From Actinomycetes bacterium (lineage in GTDB: Bacteria; Actinomycetota; Acidimicrobiia; Acidimicrobiales; RAAP-2): a DNA stretch of 48,726 nucleotides. The stretch lies in contig JAJYPY010000004.1 in the NCBI GenBank assembly GCA_021794995.1, positions 1 through 48,726 of the forward strand, in the 5' to 3' direction. The notes under the pieces are model-generated. The model ran no database searches. It had not been told where the DNA came from and saw only the letters and a program-made list of their open reading frames with translations. Of the stretch, positions 40,235 to 48,210 are shown one piece after another; positions within the stretch are counted from its first letter, which is position 1; the number at the start of each line of letters is the position of its first letter. The translations under genes were made by a program, and so were the position numbers.

Positions 40235-41970
40235 CGCATACCTCCTGTGGACCTGCTCGCGCCGATCGGGGGAAGGAGCGCGCGGATGCGGTCGAGTTGC
40301 GAGGCGGCGCGCGCAGGCCCAGCGTCCTGTGACCCGGCGCGCATCTCCTCGAGCGTACGCTCGACCGCTGCGAGCCATGGTGACGGTCGTCTCGCGCTCG
40401 ACGCAGGGGGAGCCGTGTCGTCGTCGGCGTGCAGTGCCCACGAGCAGGCGAGCTCGTCTTCTGCCCTGGTCAGCGCCACGTAGAAGAGGCGCCGCTCCTC
40501 GTCCTGGGCCGCTTTGGACCGTGCGGTCACGAGGGGCACGAGTCCGTCGGAGACCCCGATGACGAACACCGTCCTCCACTCGAGCCCCTTTGCCCGGTGG
40601 AACGTGCTCAGCATCACGGCGTCGCCGCCGTCATCGATCTCGGACGTGTCGTCGGTGTCGAGGTCGTCCTCGGCGTCGGGAGCCGCCTTTTCCCGTGCGC
40701 CGCGCTGGTCGTTGCCCGCGCCGGTGACATCGCTCGCCGGCGTGAGGGAGGCGCCTGCGAATCGGTGCGGCACCCGCTCTGCGGTCAGGGCCTCGGTGAG
40801 ACGGGTGAGCTGCGCGTTCGTCCTCGCGAGCACGGCGATCGAGGACCAGCGCCTGCCCGGGCGGTGGGCGAGCCAGACGCGACGTGCCACCCAGCGCGCC
40901 TCTTCGGCATCCGTGGGGAGGCACGTCACGGTGGGCAGCGGCCCGTCACGGCGCGCGCTCGGTGGCGGATCATCGTGGCGGCCGAGCGCGGCCGACGCCA
41001 CCGTCACCACCTGGGACGAGCACCGATAGTTCGTGTCCAGGCGCACGACGCGGGTCCCGGCGTACTCCTCGGTGACCCTGCCGAGGAGCGCGGGATCGGC
41101 ACCGTTCCAGCCGTAGACGGACTGGTTGGGGTCTCCCACGACGAAGAGGTCAGGCTCGTCACCCACGAGCAGACGGAGCAGGCGGTATTGCGCCTCGTTC
41201 AGGTCCTGCATCTCGTCGACGAACACGTGACGGTGCCACCACCTCACGGCGTCCGCGAACGGCTGATCCTGCTCGAGCAGGTCGCCGCAGTGCCACAGCA
41301 GGTCATCGAGGTCCAAGGCGCCGCGCTGGCGCCGGATCTCTTCGTAGTGCGCGTAGCGCTCCGCGACCCGCGCGGCCGAGACGGACGATCGTCGCCCGGC
41401 GCGGCGAGCCGCCTCCTCGTACTGCGCCGGACCGATGAGCCGAGCCTTCGCCCATCCGATCTCGGCGTCGAGTCGTGCGAGGTCGGTGCGGACCCGCGCA
41501 GGGGTTCGATGGTGTGCTGCCTGGGTGCCGCCGCGCCGTGCGCTCGGGGATCCCTCGGGAGGACCCCCGCGACCGAGTGCCACGGCGAGCAGCGATCGGC
41601 GATCGGCGATCGTCGGGGGCGCCTCCTTGTGGTCTGCCCTGTGCTGGGCGATGAGCCGCAGGGCCGTGCGGTGGAACGTGCCGGCATGAAGCTCGGCGCC
41701 CACGCCGAGCGTCCACAATCGGTCCCGCAACTCGTCTGCGGCCTTGCGGCTGAAGGTGCAGACCAGCACGTGGGTCGGATGGGCGGAGCGGTCCTGGACG
41801 CGTCGGGCGACCCGCAGCGTGAGAACCCGCGTCTTGCCGGTGCCGGCGCCTGCCAGGACGCACACGACCGGATCGTCGGCGAGGACGGCGGCTCGCTGGG
41901 CGGGCTCGAGCCCGGCGACGAGCCCGGTGACGTCCTGGCGGCGCCGTGAGCCGTATGCGGGAGGGGCCAC
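40231..41970 (-). CDS. UvrD/Rep-like superfamily 1 DNA helicase
   Basis: ATP-dependent 3'-5' DNA helicase of 579 residues. SF1A motifs in order: Q-motif LEPAQRAAVL, Walker A AGAGTGKT (40-47), motif Ia VLVCTFSRKAADELRDRL, Walker B HVFVDEMQDLNEAQYRLL, motif III VVGDPNQSVYGWNGADPALL, motif IV VVRLDTNYRCSSQV, motif V VMLSTFHRAKGLEWRTVFVIG and motif VI RLFYVALTRAEDEL. It is shorter than UvrD or PcrA (about 720), mainly in domains 1B and 2B. It lacks an HRDC domain. GTG at 41970 is supported by a -10 element 8 nt upstream. The stop overlaps the oxidase start, an odd operon partner. Confidence 0.92.
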   Translation of the reverse strand: MAPPAYGSRRRQDVTGLVAGLEPAQRAAVLADDPVVCVLAGAGTGKTRVLTLRVARRVQDRSAHPTHVLVCTFSRKAADELRDRLWTLGVGAELHAGTFHRTALRLIAQHRADHKEAPPTIADRRSLLAVALGRGGPPEGSPSARRGGTQAAHHRTPARVRTDLARLDAEIGWAKARLIGPAQYEEAARRAGRRSSVSAARVAERYAHYEEIRRQRGALDLDDLLWHCGDLLEQDQPFADAVRWWHRHVFVDEMQDLNEAQYRLLRLLVGDEPDLFVVGDPNQSVYGWNGADPALLGRVTEEYAGTRVVRLDTNYRCSSQVVTVASAALGRHDDPPPSARRDGPLPTVTCLPTDAEEARWVARRVWLAHRPGRRWSSIAVLARTNAQLTRLTEALTAERVPHRFAGASLTPASDVTGAGNDQRGAREKAAPDAEDDLDTDDTSEIDDGGDAVMLSTFHRAKGLEWRTVFVIGVSDGLVPLVTARSKAAQDEERRLFYVALTRAEDELACSWALHADDDTAPPASSARRPSPWLAAVERTLEEMRAGSQDAGPARAASQLDRIRALLPPIGASRSTGGMR

Positions 41971-41978
41971 TCGTCGAC

Positions 41979-41984
41979 ACGCTA
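41979..41984 (-). promoter_or_regulatory. -10 element, leaderless helicase operon promoter
   Basis: TAGCGT on the minus strand, 8 nt before GTG 41970. It is the likely promoter of the helicase-oxidase-ThDP enzyme operon. Confidence 0.5.
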
Positions 41985-42145
41985 TCGAGCCCGGTCGTCG
42001 CGGCGTCACCCGCCGGTCCGGCGATGACGGATCGATAGTGTGGCCCGGCCAGTGGTGGCAGGGCCCTCGAGCGGTGGACAAGGGAGGATGCACAGGATGC
42101 ACATCCGGACGCCGGCATCCGGTCGGAGCGGTAGGACGTAGCCCG

Positions 42146-42910
42146 GTGCTCCGCACGTTCGCCGATGGCCGGCTCTTCGGCAGCCTCACGGGAGACGCAA
42201 CCCCTCGCGTGCTCGCCCTCCACGGATGGGGCCGGACCCATCACGACTTCGACGCGGTGCTGCGCCCCTCGGGTGACGCGCCCCCGCTGGATGCCGTCGC
42301 GCTCGACCTGCCGGGGTTCGGCGCGACGCCGCCTCCCCCCGAGCCCTGGGGCTCGCTGCAGTACGCACAGTTCGTCGCCCCGGTGCTCGAAGAGATGCAG
42401 CAGCCCGTCGTGGTGGTGGCGCATTCATTCGGGGGACGTCTGGGGGTTCACCTCGCCACGCTGTGCTCAGCGCAGGTGGGCGCCCTCGTGCTGACGGGCG
42501 TCCCGCTCCTGCGACTCGGTCCGCCGCGCCAGCCCGCGCGCGCCTATCGGCTCGTGCGCTCCCTCCACCGGCTCGGGCTGATTGACGAGGAGCGCATGGA
42601 GCGTGCCCGGCAGCGCTACGGCTCAGCCGACTACCGCGCCGCCCAGGGCGTCATGCGCCAAGTGCACGGCCGGCAGGTCCAAGAGACGTACGAGCAGCAG
42701 CTCGACGCCATCGCCGTCCCCGTGACGATGGTGTGGGGAGAGGACGACGCGACAGTCCCGCTGGCGGTTGCAACGGCCGCGCTTGTCAGATTGCGCGACG
42801 GCAGGGCGGGGGAGCGTGCCGAGCTCGTCGTCTGCCCGGGTGCCGGCCACTTGCTCCCGCTCACGGCCCCCGGCGCGTTGCGCCGGGCGGTGGAGCGCCA
42901 CCTCGCATGA
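42146..42910 (+). CDS. Alpha/beta hydrolase
   Basis: Serine hydrolase of 254 residues, probably cytoplasmic. The oxyanion HGWGRTHHDFDAV follows strand 3, VVAHSFGGRLGVHLA is the nucleophile elbow, MVWGEDDATVP carries the catalytic Asp, and VVCPGAGHLLPLTAPGAL the catalytic His. The small cap includes RAYRLVRSLHRLGLIDEERMERAR. GTG at 42146 is the best start; an imperfect -10 (TAGGAC) stands 8 nt upstream. Its stop overlaps the MurF-like gene (ATGA), so it may act on a cell-wall intermediate. It is not related closely to the hydrolase at 29089. Confidence 0.85.
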   Translation: MLRTFADGRLFGSLTGDATPRVLALHGWGRTHHDFDAVLRPSGDAPPLDAVALDLPGFGATPPPPEPWGSLQYAQFVAPVLEEMQQPVVVVAHSFGGRLGVHLATLCSAQVGALVLTGVPLLRLGPPRQPARAYRLVRSLHRLGLIDEERMERARQRYGSADYRAAQGVMRQVHGRQVQETYEQQLDAIAVPVTMVWGEDDATVPLAVATAALVRLRDGRAGERAELVVCPGAGHLLPLTAPGALRRAVERHLA

Positions 42911-44466
42911 TCGTCTCGACGATGGGCGGGAGTGGCGCAGAGACGTGGAGCGCCGTCGCGGCGTGCGTGGTCGGGCTCGTGCCCGCCGGTGCACGCTGGC
43001 TGCGTGTGGCGCAGCGCGAGCACTACATCCCCGACTCGTGCAGTCGCTTCGCGATCCGGTGGTGGACGAGCGAGCCGGCCAACCGCGCCCTGGCAGCGGT
43101 CGCGCTCATCGGTGTCGCACTCAGCGGGCTGTGGCCGCTCAGTTCCCTTGTGACGGTCGCGGTCGCCGTGGTGGCGCCGCTCCACCTCTCGGTGTCCGGC
43201 CGGACCTCGCCGCTCGTCTTCACGCGCCGGCTCAAGGTGCTCGGCGCGGTATGGCTGGTTGTCCAAGCTGCGGTGATCGGGATCGGGGTCGGCGTGGGCG
43301 CCCCCGCGCCGTTCGCCGCCGCGGGGCTCGTCGCCGTGCCGGCGCTCGTCGACGTGGCATTGCTGGCGACCTGGCCGATCGAAAGACGCCTGTCCGAGCG
43401 ATTCGTCTCGATGGCCGCCCAGCGGCTCCGGCGTGTCGCGCCGACGATCGTGGCGATCACGGGTTCGTACGGCAAGACGTCCACCAAGCATCACGTCGCG
43501 CATCTCGTCTCGGGCACCAGATCCGTCGTCGCCACCCCGGCGTCGTTCAACAACCGGGGGGGACTGGCACGCGCGGTGAACGAGCAGCTGGCTGAAGGCA
43601 CCGACGTGTTCGTGGCTGAGATGGGAACGTACGGCCCGGGAGAGATCCGTGACCTGTGCAGGTGGTGCCCCCCGTCGATCGCCGTCCTGACGGCAGTCGG
43701 GCCGGTCCATCTGGAGCGCTTCGGCTCCGAAGACGCCATCCTGGCTGCCAAGTCCGAGATCACCGAGCACGCCTCCACGGTCATCGTGAACGCCGACGAC
43801 CGCCGGCTCGCGTCCTTGGGGACCGTCCTGCGCGCCACCTCCGACGGACCGGCGGTGGTGCGCTGCTCGATCGAAGACCCGACGGCCGACGTGTGCGTCC
43901 GGGCGCACGACGGCTGCGTCACCGTCTTCGTGGACGGGTCGCAGATCGCCGAAGGCGTCGCGCTGCGTCCGGGGATCCAGCCGTCGAACCTGGCCTGCGC
44001 CGTCGCGGTCGCGCTCCACCTCGGCGTGCCGGCAGCCGATGTCGTTGCCCGCATCCCAACCCTGCCGCCCGTCGCAAACCGGCTGACGGCGGACACCTCC
44101 TCGTCAGGCGTGTACGTGATCGACGACACGTTCAATTCCAATCCCGCAGGCGCACGGGCCGCGCTCGCGCTCTTGGCGTCGGCGCCTGCACTGGGCCAGC
44201 GCGTCGTGGTCACGCCGGGCATGGTCGAGTTGGGTCCGCGCCAGGCGAGCGAGAACGAGAGCTTGGCCCGTGACGCGTGCGAGGTCGCAACGACGCTCGT
44301 CGTCGTCGGGCGGACGAACCGGCGTGCTCTCGTGGCGGGCGCCACGGGGCGCCGCCCCATCGTGGTGGTCCGCACCCGGGACGAAGCGGTCGAGTGGGTG
44401 CGCGCGCACCTCGGACCCGGCGACGCGGTCCTCTACGAGAACGACCTCCCTGACCACTTCCCCTAG
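42907..44466 (+). CDS. MurF-like Mur ligase with N-terminal membrane domain
   Basis: ATP-dependent Mur ligase of 519 residues. About the first 160 residues hold four or five hydrophobic helices (for example ALAAVALIGVALSGLWPLSSL, LKVLGAVWLVVQAAVIGIGVGVG and AAAGLVAVPALVDVALLATWPI). The ligase part starts near 175, with the ATP loop GSYGKTS at 186-192 and PASFNNRGGLARAVNE, AEMGTYGPGEIRDLCRWCPPSIAVLTAVGPVHLERFGS, VIDDTFNSNPAGARAALALL and MVELGPRQASEN. These match MurF, which adds D-Ala-D-Ala to UDP-MurNAc-tripeptide. The usual MurF N-terminal uridine-binding domain is replaced by membrane helices, so the substrate may be lipid-linked. The next gene is a Ddl homologue. Confidence 0.87.
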   Translation: MIVSTMGGSGAETWSAVAACVVGLVPAGARWLRVAQREHYIPDSCSRFAIRWWTSEPANRALAAVALIGVALSGLWPLSSLVTVAVAVVAPLHLSVSGRTSPLVFTRRLKVLGAVWLVVQAAVIGIGVGVGAPAPFAAAGLVAVPALVDVALLATWPIERRLSERFVSMAAQRLRRVAPTIVAITGSYGKTSTKHHVAHLVSGTRSVVATPASFNNRGGLARAVNEQLAEGTDVFVAEMGTYGPGEIRDLCRWCPPSIAVLTAVGPVHLERFGSEDAILAAKSEITEHASTVIVNADDRRLASLGTVLRATSDGPAVVRCSIEDPTADVCVRAHDGCVTVFVDGSQIAEGVALRPGIQPSNLACAVAVALHLGVPAADVVARIPTLPPVANRLTADTSSSGVYVIDDTFNSNPAGARAALALLASAPALGQRVVVTPGMVELGPRQASENESLARDACEVATTLVVVGRTNRRALVAGATGRRPIVVVRTRDEAVEWVRAHLGPGDAVLYENDLPDHFP

Positions 44467-44535
44467 GAGCCTTCGCTACCGTTAGCCGGCGACTGCCGGG
44501 GACCCTCCCGACTGCCCGCAGACCAGGAGCTCAGC

Positions 44536-45654
44536 ATGCCCGAAGCCACCTCAGATGTCGCCGTCGTCTTCGGCGGCCCGTCGCCCGAGCACGACGTGAG
44601 CGTGCTCACCGGACTCCAGGCGGCCCGCGCCCTTCGATCCCGGTGCCTGTACTGGTCGAAGACGGGCGACTGGTACGAGGTCGACCCGGGGCTCGAGGGG
44701 GCCGCCTTCGTCTCGGGCGTTCCCCAGGGCGCCACGCGGGTGCAGCTGCTGGTCGAGTCGGGTTTCTCGACGGAATCCAGCCGGTTCGGCCGCCCGCGCC
44801 AGCTCGGGATCGACGTCGCCGTCTTGTGCTGCCATGGCGGTCCCGGCGAGGACGGCACGCTCGAAGCGCTGCTCGACCTGGCCGGCGTGCGTTACGCCGG
44901 ACCGACCGTTGCAGGGGCCGCGCTGGGCATGGACAAGCTGGCCTTCGGCGCGGTGGTGGCGGGAGCGGGGCTCCCGTCGCTGCCACGCGTCCTCCTTGAC
45001 CGGGAGACGGCCGATCCCGGCTTTGCCGGTCCCTACATCGTCAAACCGCGATTCGGCGGGTCGTCGATCGGCATCTCCGTCGTCGCCGATCTCGCGACCG
45101 CCGTCCACCTCTTGGACACGGACCGCCACCTGCGCGCGGGTGCGGTCATCGAGCCCTACCGAGCGGACCTCTTCGACCTGCAGATCGCGGTCCGGATGTG
45201 GCCCCGCCCGGAACTCTCCGCCATCGAGAAGCCTCTCCGCACGCCGCGCGCGGGCGGTGCCGCCGGCGAGCCGGAGATTCTCGGCTACGCGGACAAGTAC
45301 GTGGGCGGCGAAGGCATGGCCAGCGCGCCGCGCGAGGTCCCTGCGAAGCTCGATCGCGAGCTCGAGGACGCCATCAGAGACGCGGCGTCGGCCATCGGAC
45401 GGCTCGCGTGCGTGCATGGCGTGGCGCGGGTCGACTTCCTCTCCGACGGACAGGCGCTCTTCGTGAACGAGGTGAACACCATCCCCGGCTCTCTCGCCCG
45501 CTACTTGTGGATCGACCCGCCCGTGCCCTTCGGGCAGCTGCTCGCGGACATGGTCGCCGAAGCCAGGCAGCGCCCGTCGCACCATTACAGCGTGGAGGGT
45601 GCGGACGGGGTCGTGCTCAAGGGCGCGTCGTCAATCGCGGCGAAGCTGGCGTAG
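44536..45654 (+). CDS. D-alanine-D-alanine ligase-like ATP-grasp enzyme
   Basis: ATP-grasp ligase of 372 residues in the Ddl family, joining two D-alanines or a related amino/hydroxy acid pair. VAVVFGGPSPEHDVSVLTGLQAARAL, CCHGGPGEDGTLEALLDLAGVRYAGP, MDKLAFGAVVAGAGLPSLP, YIVKPRFGGSSIGISVV and ARVDFLSDGQALFVNEVNTIPGSL give the N-terminal, ATP-grasp and Mg2+ sites. The usual EEGYSVER-type first loop is shortened to PEHDVSVL. The C-terminus lacks a plain SYxxL dipeptide motif. ATG 44536 has GGAG about 8 nt upstream. With the membrane MurF-like gene before it, it should supply the D-Ala-D-Ala unit; a second ddl elsewhere would suggest a specialised role. Confidence 0.85.
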   Translation: MPEATSDVAVVFGGPSPEHDVSVLTGLQAARALRSRCLYWSKTGDWYEVDPGLEGAAFVSGVPQGATRVQLLVESGFSTESSRFGRPRQLGIDVAVLCCHGGPGEDGTLEALLDLAGVRYAGPTVAGAALGMDKLAFGAVVAGAGLPSLPRVLLDRETADPGFAGPYIVKPRFGGSSIGISVVADLATAVHLLDTDRHLRAGAVIEPYRADLFDLQIAVRMWPRPELSAIEKPLRTPRAGGAAGEPEILGYADKYVGGEGMASAPREVPAKLDRELEDAIRDAASAIGRLACVHGVARVDFLSDGQALFVNEVNTIPGSLARYLWIDPPVPFGQLLADMVAEARQRPSHHYSVEGADGVVLKGASSIAAKLA

Positions 45655-45703
45655 GCGGCGGCGGACCGGGCGGGTCGCGTGCGACTGCACCGGTGTGGGC
45701 CGC

Positions 45704-48199
45704 TCAGTGCGCGAGCACGATCGGGGTCGACGTCGGCTGGGTGCAGCCGGCTCCGAGTTGGGCGCGCAGCGAGACGTACAGTCGCTCGGTGACGTCTGAC
45801 GGCGTGCCTCCGGGGTCGAGGTCGTCGACTTGCCGCCGGCACTCGCGCCACTCGAGATGCAGCCGCCGCGCATCTCCCGCCGCGGCGGCCACCTGCATCG
45901 CCGCACGCGTCAGCGCTTCGCTGTAGGGCTCGACCTTGCGTGCCTGGTCCACCGCCCACCTCGCGAGATCGACCTCTCCCGAGCCGGTCGCGATGCGCAC
46001 CAGCGCGCACGTGCCGTCGACGATGCGATCGGAGAGGCGCCGCTCGTGACCCTCGGCGCGCCACCACTCGTACCCGGTGAGCACGCCGCTCAACGGCTCG
46101 CCGTCCACGAGGCCGAGCCCTTCTCGGAGGAGCCCGAGTGCCTCGTCGGCTGCGGGTGCCGCGAGTCCGGCGGCGATGAGGTCTGAGGCGCGCACGGCGT
46201 CCACGACGAGGTGAGGTGAGATGCGGTAGTGGCCTGCGCGCGTCGCCGGTGGCAGCAGCGGTTCTCCGTCGGGTCCCGTGCCCAGAGCCCGCCGTGCTGC
46301 CCCCGCCGTGTTGAAGAGGGTCTTCGCCGCGGCGTCGGCGTCGGCGGAGCCGAGCACCCGCGTGCGCAGCCGATCTCCGGTGACCGGTTCTGGGGCGTGG
46401 ACGCCGAGGTACGCGATGAGCTCGACGGACCGGCGCGCCCTCTTCGGCGGAAGGTCGGTCTGGAGGCCGACGACGTTCGGGATCGCCGTGAGGATCCGCA
46501 CCTCTGATCGTCCCCGCCCGAGGGGCGTGCCGACGTCTCGAAGAAGGAGGGACGTGCTCGACGGGGGAGTGCGTTCAAGCCGCACCGTCGCCGAGTCGTT
46601 CCGCCGATGCACCAGCGGGACTGGCGGCTCCAAGAGCACCCGGGCCCGAGGTGCGTCGAGGAGCGGCGGCCGCACGCAGAGCCCGAAGGGGTGCACACTG
46701 GCCGCGCGCGCATCGACCAGCACGGTCACGTCCGCGTCGTCGACCGGCGCACCGGCGAGCACCGAGCAACGTGCCCGCACGGTCGGCGGAAGGTCACGCG
46801 GGTCGCCGATGTACAGGACGTGCGAGCGCGTGGCGTCGACCGAACGTGTCAGCCCGGCCGCGCTGATGGCGCTGCCTGCTTCCTCGGTCACCACCAGGTG
46901 TTCGCTCCAGGTCCATCTCGTTGCCGAGGCGCGCATCGCGCTGATCAGGCCGGCGGCATCAGGGCCCAGCACGGCGAGACAGGTTCCGGCTCCGATGGGC
47001 AGGAGCCACGAGCCCCGTTCGTCGTCGCCCACCGGGAGGAGCACCGGACACCACGGTGTCGCGTCTCTGACCTCGTGGTGGAGCGCGACGGGATCCGACG
47101 ACGAAGGCAAGAGCCACGTCATCGGGCCCGAGCGCTCCCACCGCGACGGGTGAGGTGGGGCGGGAGTGGACGCGGCGAACCGGACTTCGACTCCGTCGCG
47201 CCCGACGCGCATCCATTGCACGCCGGGGCCGCCGCTGGACGCGGTCACACCGGCGAGGTGACGTGCAGCGAGCTCGGCCCACTCGAGGACGGGAATGTCG
47301 CAGAAGGGGTCGACCGACGCGGCGAGGTCCGCCTCGGCGTCACTCGGCACCGGAGTCGCTGACCCCTCTTCTCGCACGAACGTCTGGAGCCGTCTGAGCT
47401 GTCGAGTCCGCCTGGCGAGCAGGGCGGCGACGAGCGCACTGCCACCCGCCGCGACGAGTTCGGCAAGGGGGATCGGCGACTCGAGGCCCCCGGCACCCGT
47501 GGTGGCAGCGTCGAGCCGGAGCGTCCCGCCGCCGGGGTCCGCGGCCGCTGGCGGTGCCGTCGACGGCGCGGCGTCGAGCGTCGGGAGCAGCAGCGTCCAT
47601 CCCGGCGCGACGACGGACGGGTCCACGAAGCGCGTCCCGTCGTCCATCGTACGACCGAGGTTCGCGTGGGCGATCGCCCGCCAACCCTTGGCATCTTCGT
47701 AGTACGCCTCGGCGATGCTCGAGAGGGAGTCTCCTGGACGCACCGTGTACGCCGGCATGCCGAGGCGGGGATCGCGATCATGGAGTCCGGTGTCGGGAGG
47801 CATGACCAAGGCGGCCCGGGCGGCACCCGGCTGCGCACCGGCGACCGTGGTGGCCAACGTCGTGCCCACCCCGACGATCGACGATACGACGAGCACCGCG
47901 AGGGCGATCCTGCGCGCGACGCGGTCGGTGAGGTGCGCGCCATCGGAGACATCTCTGGTCCGGACCCGTTGGACGACGGCGCGCACGATGGGCCACGCGC
48001 ACACGGCCCACGCGCACCAGCTCACGATGGCGAGCAGGTCGAAGAGCCCGTGCCACGAGACGACGGTCTCGGTCGACCAGTGCGGGGGCCATGGGCGGCC
48101 CACGCAGCCGACGAGCACACCGGGGACCGCGCCGAGCACGACGAGTGCGGTCGCTGCACCGACTGCGAGATCCCACAGCGTGCGACGGGAGGTGGGCAC
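45704..48199 (-). CDS. LysM/SARP winged-helix/BTAD membrane protein
   Basis: Membrane protein of 831 residues with an unusual domain order. Three hydrophobic helices occupy about 11-32, 50-77 and 98-120. A LysM domain follows at 150-206 (YTVRPGDSLSSIAEAYYEDAKGWRAIAHAN...GWTLLLP), then a further helix at 247-263. After a central alpha/beta region, a SARP-type winged-helix stretch (RRSVELIAYLGVHAPEPVTGDRLRTRVLG...KTLFNTAGAARRALG) precedes a bacterial transcriptional activator TPR domain ending CTQPTSTPIVLAH. It could link the cell wall to cytoplasmic regulation, or assemble an envelope complex. GTG at 48199 lies 11 nt after the upstream stop. Confidence 0.82.
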   Translation of the reverse strand: MPTSRRTLWDLAVGAATALVVLGAVPGVLVGCVGRPWPPHWSTETVVSWHGLFDLLAIVSWCAWAVCAWPIVRAVVQRVRTRDVSDGAHLTDRVARRIALAVLVVSSIVGVGTTLATTVAGAQPGAARAALVMPPDTGLHDRDPRLGMPAYTVRPGDSLSSIAEAYYEDAKGWRAIAHANLGRTMDDGTRFVDPSVVAPGWTLLLPTLDAAPSTAPPAAADPGGGTLRLDAATTGAGGLESPIPLAELVAAGGSALVAALLARRTRQLRRLQTFVREEGSATPVPSDAEADLAASVDPFCDIPVLEWAELAARHLAGVTASSGGPGVQWMRVGRDGVEVRFAASTPAPPHPSRWERSGPMTWLLPSSSDPVALHHEVRDATPWCPVLLPVGDDERGSWLLPIGAGTCLAVLGPDAAGLISAMRASATRWTWSEHLVVTEEAGSAISAAGLTRSVDATRSHVLYIGDPRDLPPTVRARCSVLAGAPVDDADVTVLVDARAASVHPFGLCVRPPLLDAPRARVLLEPPVPLVHRRNDSATVRLERTPPSSTSLLLRDVGTPLGRGRSEVRILTAIPNVVGLQTDLPPKRARRSVELIAYLGVHAPEPVTGDRLRTRVLGSADADAAAKTLFNTAGAARRALGTGPDGEPLLPPATRAGHYRISPHLVVDAVRASDLIAAGLAAPAADEALGLLREGLGLVDGEPLSGVLTGYEWWRAEGHERRLSDRIVDGTCALVRIATGSGEVDLARWAVDQARKVEPYSEALTRAAMQVAAAAGDARRLHLEWRECRRQVDDLDPGGTPSDVTERLYVSLRAQLGAGCTQPTSTPIVLAH

Positions 48200-48210
48200 G
48201 GCGCTGCGGC

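Noticed and set aside
41971-42145. Alternative starts (GTG 42038, GTG 42074) extending the hydrolase at 42146
   Set aside because: The extra residues are Trp/Gly/Arg/Cys-rich and precede the normal hydrolase N-terminus; no family member would need them.
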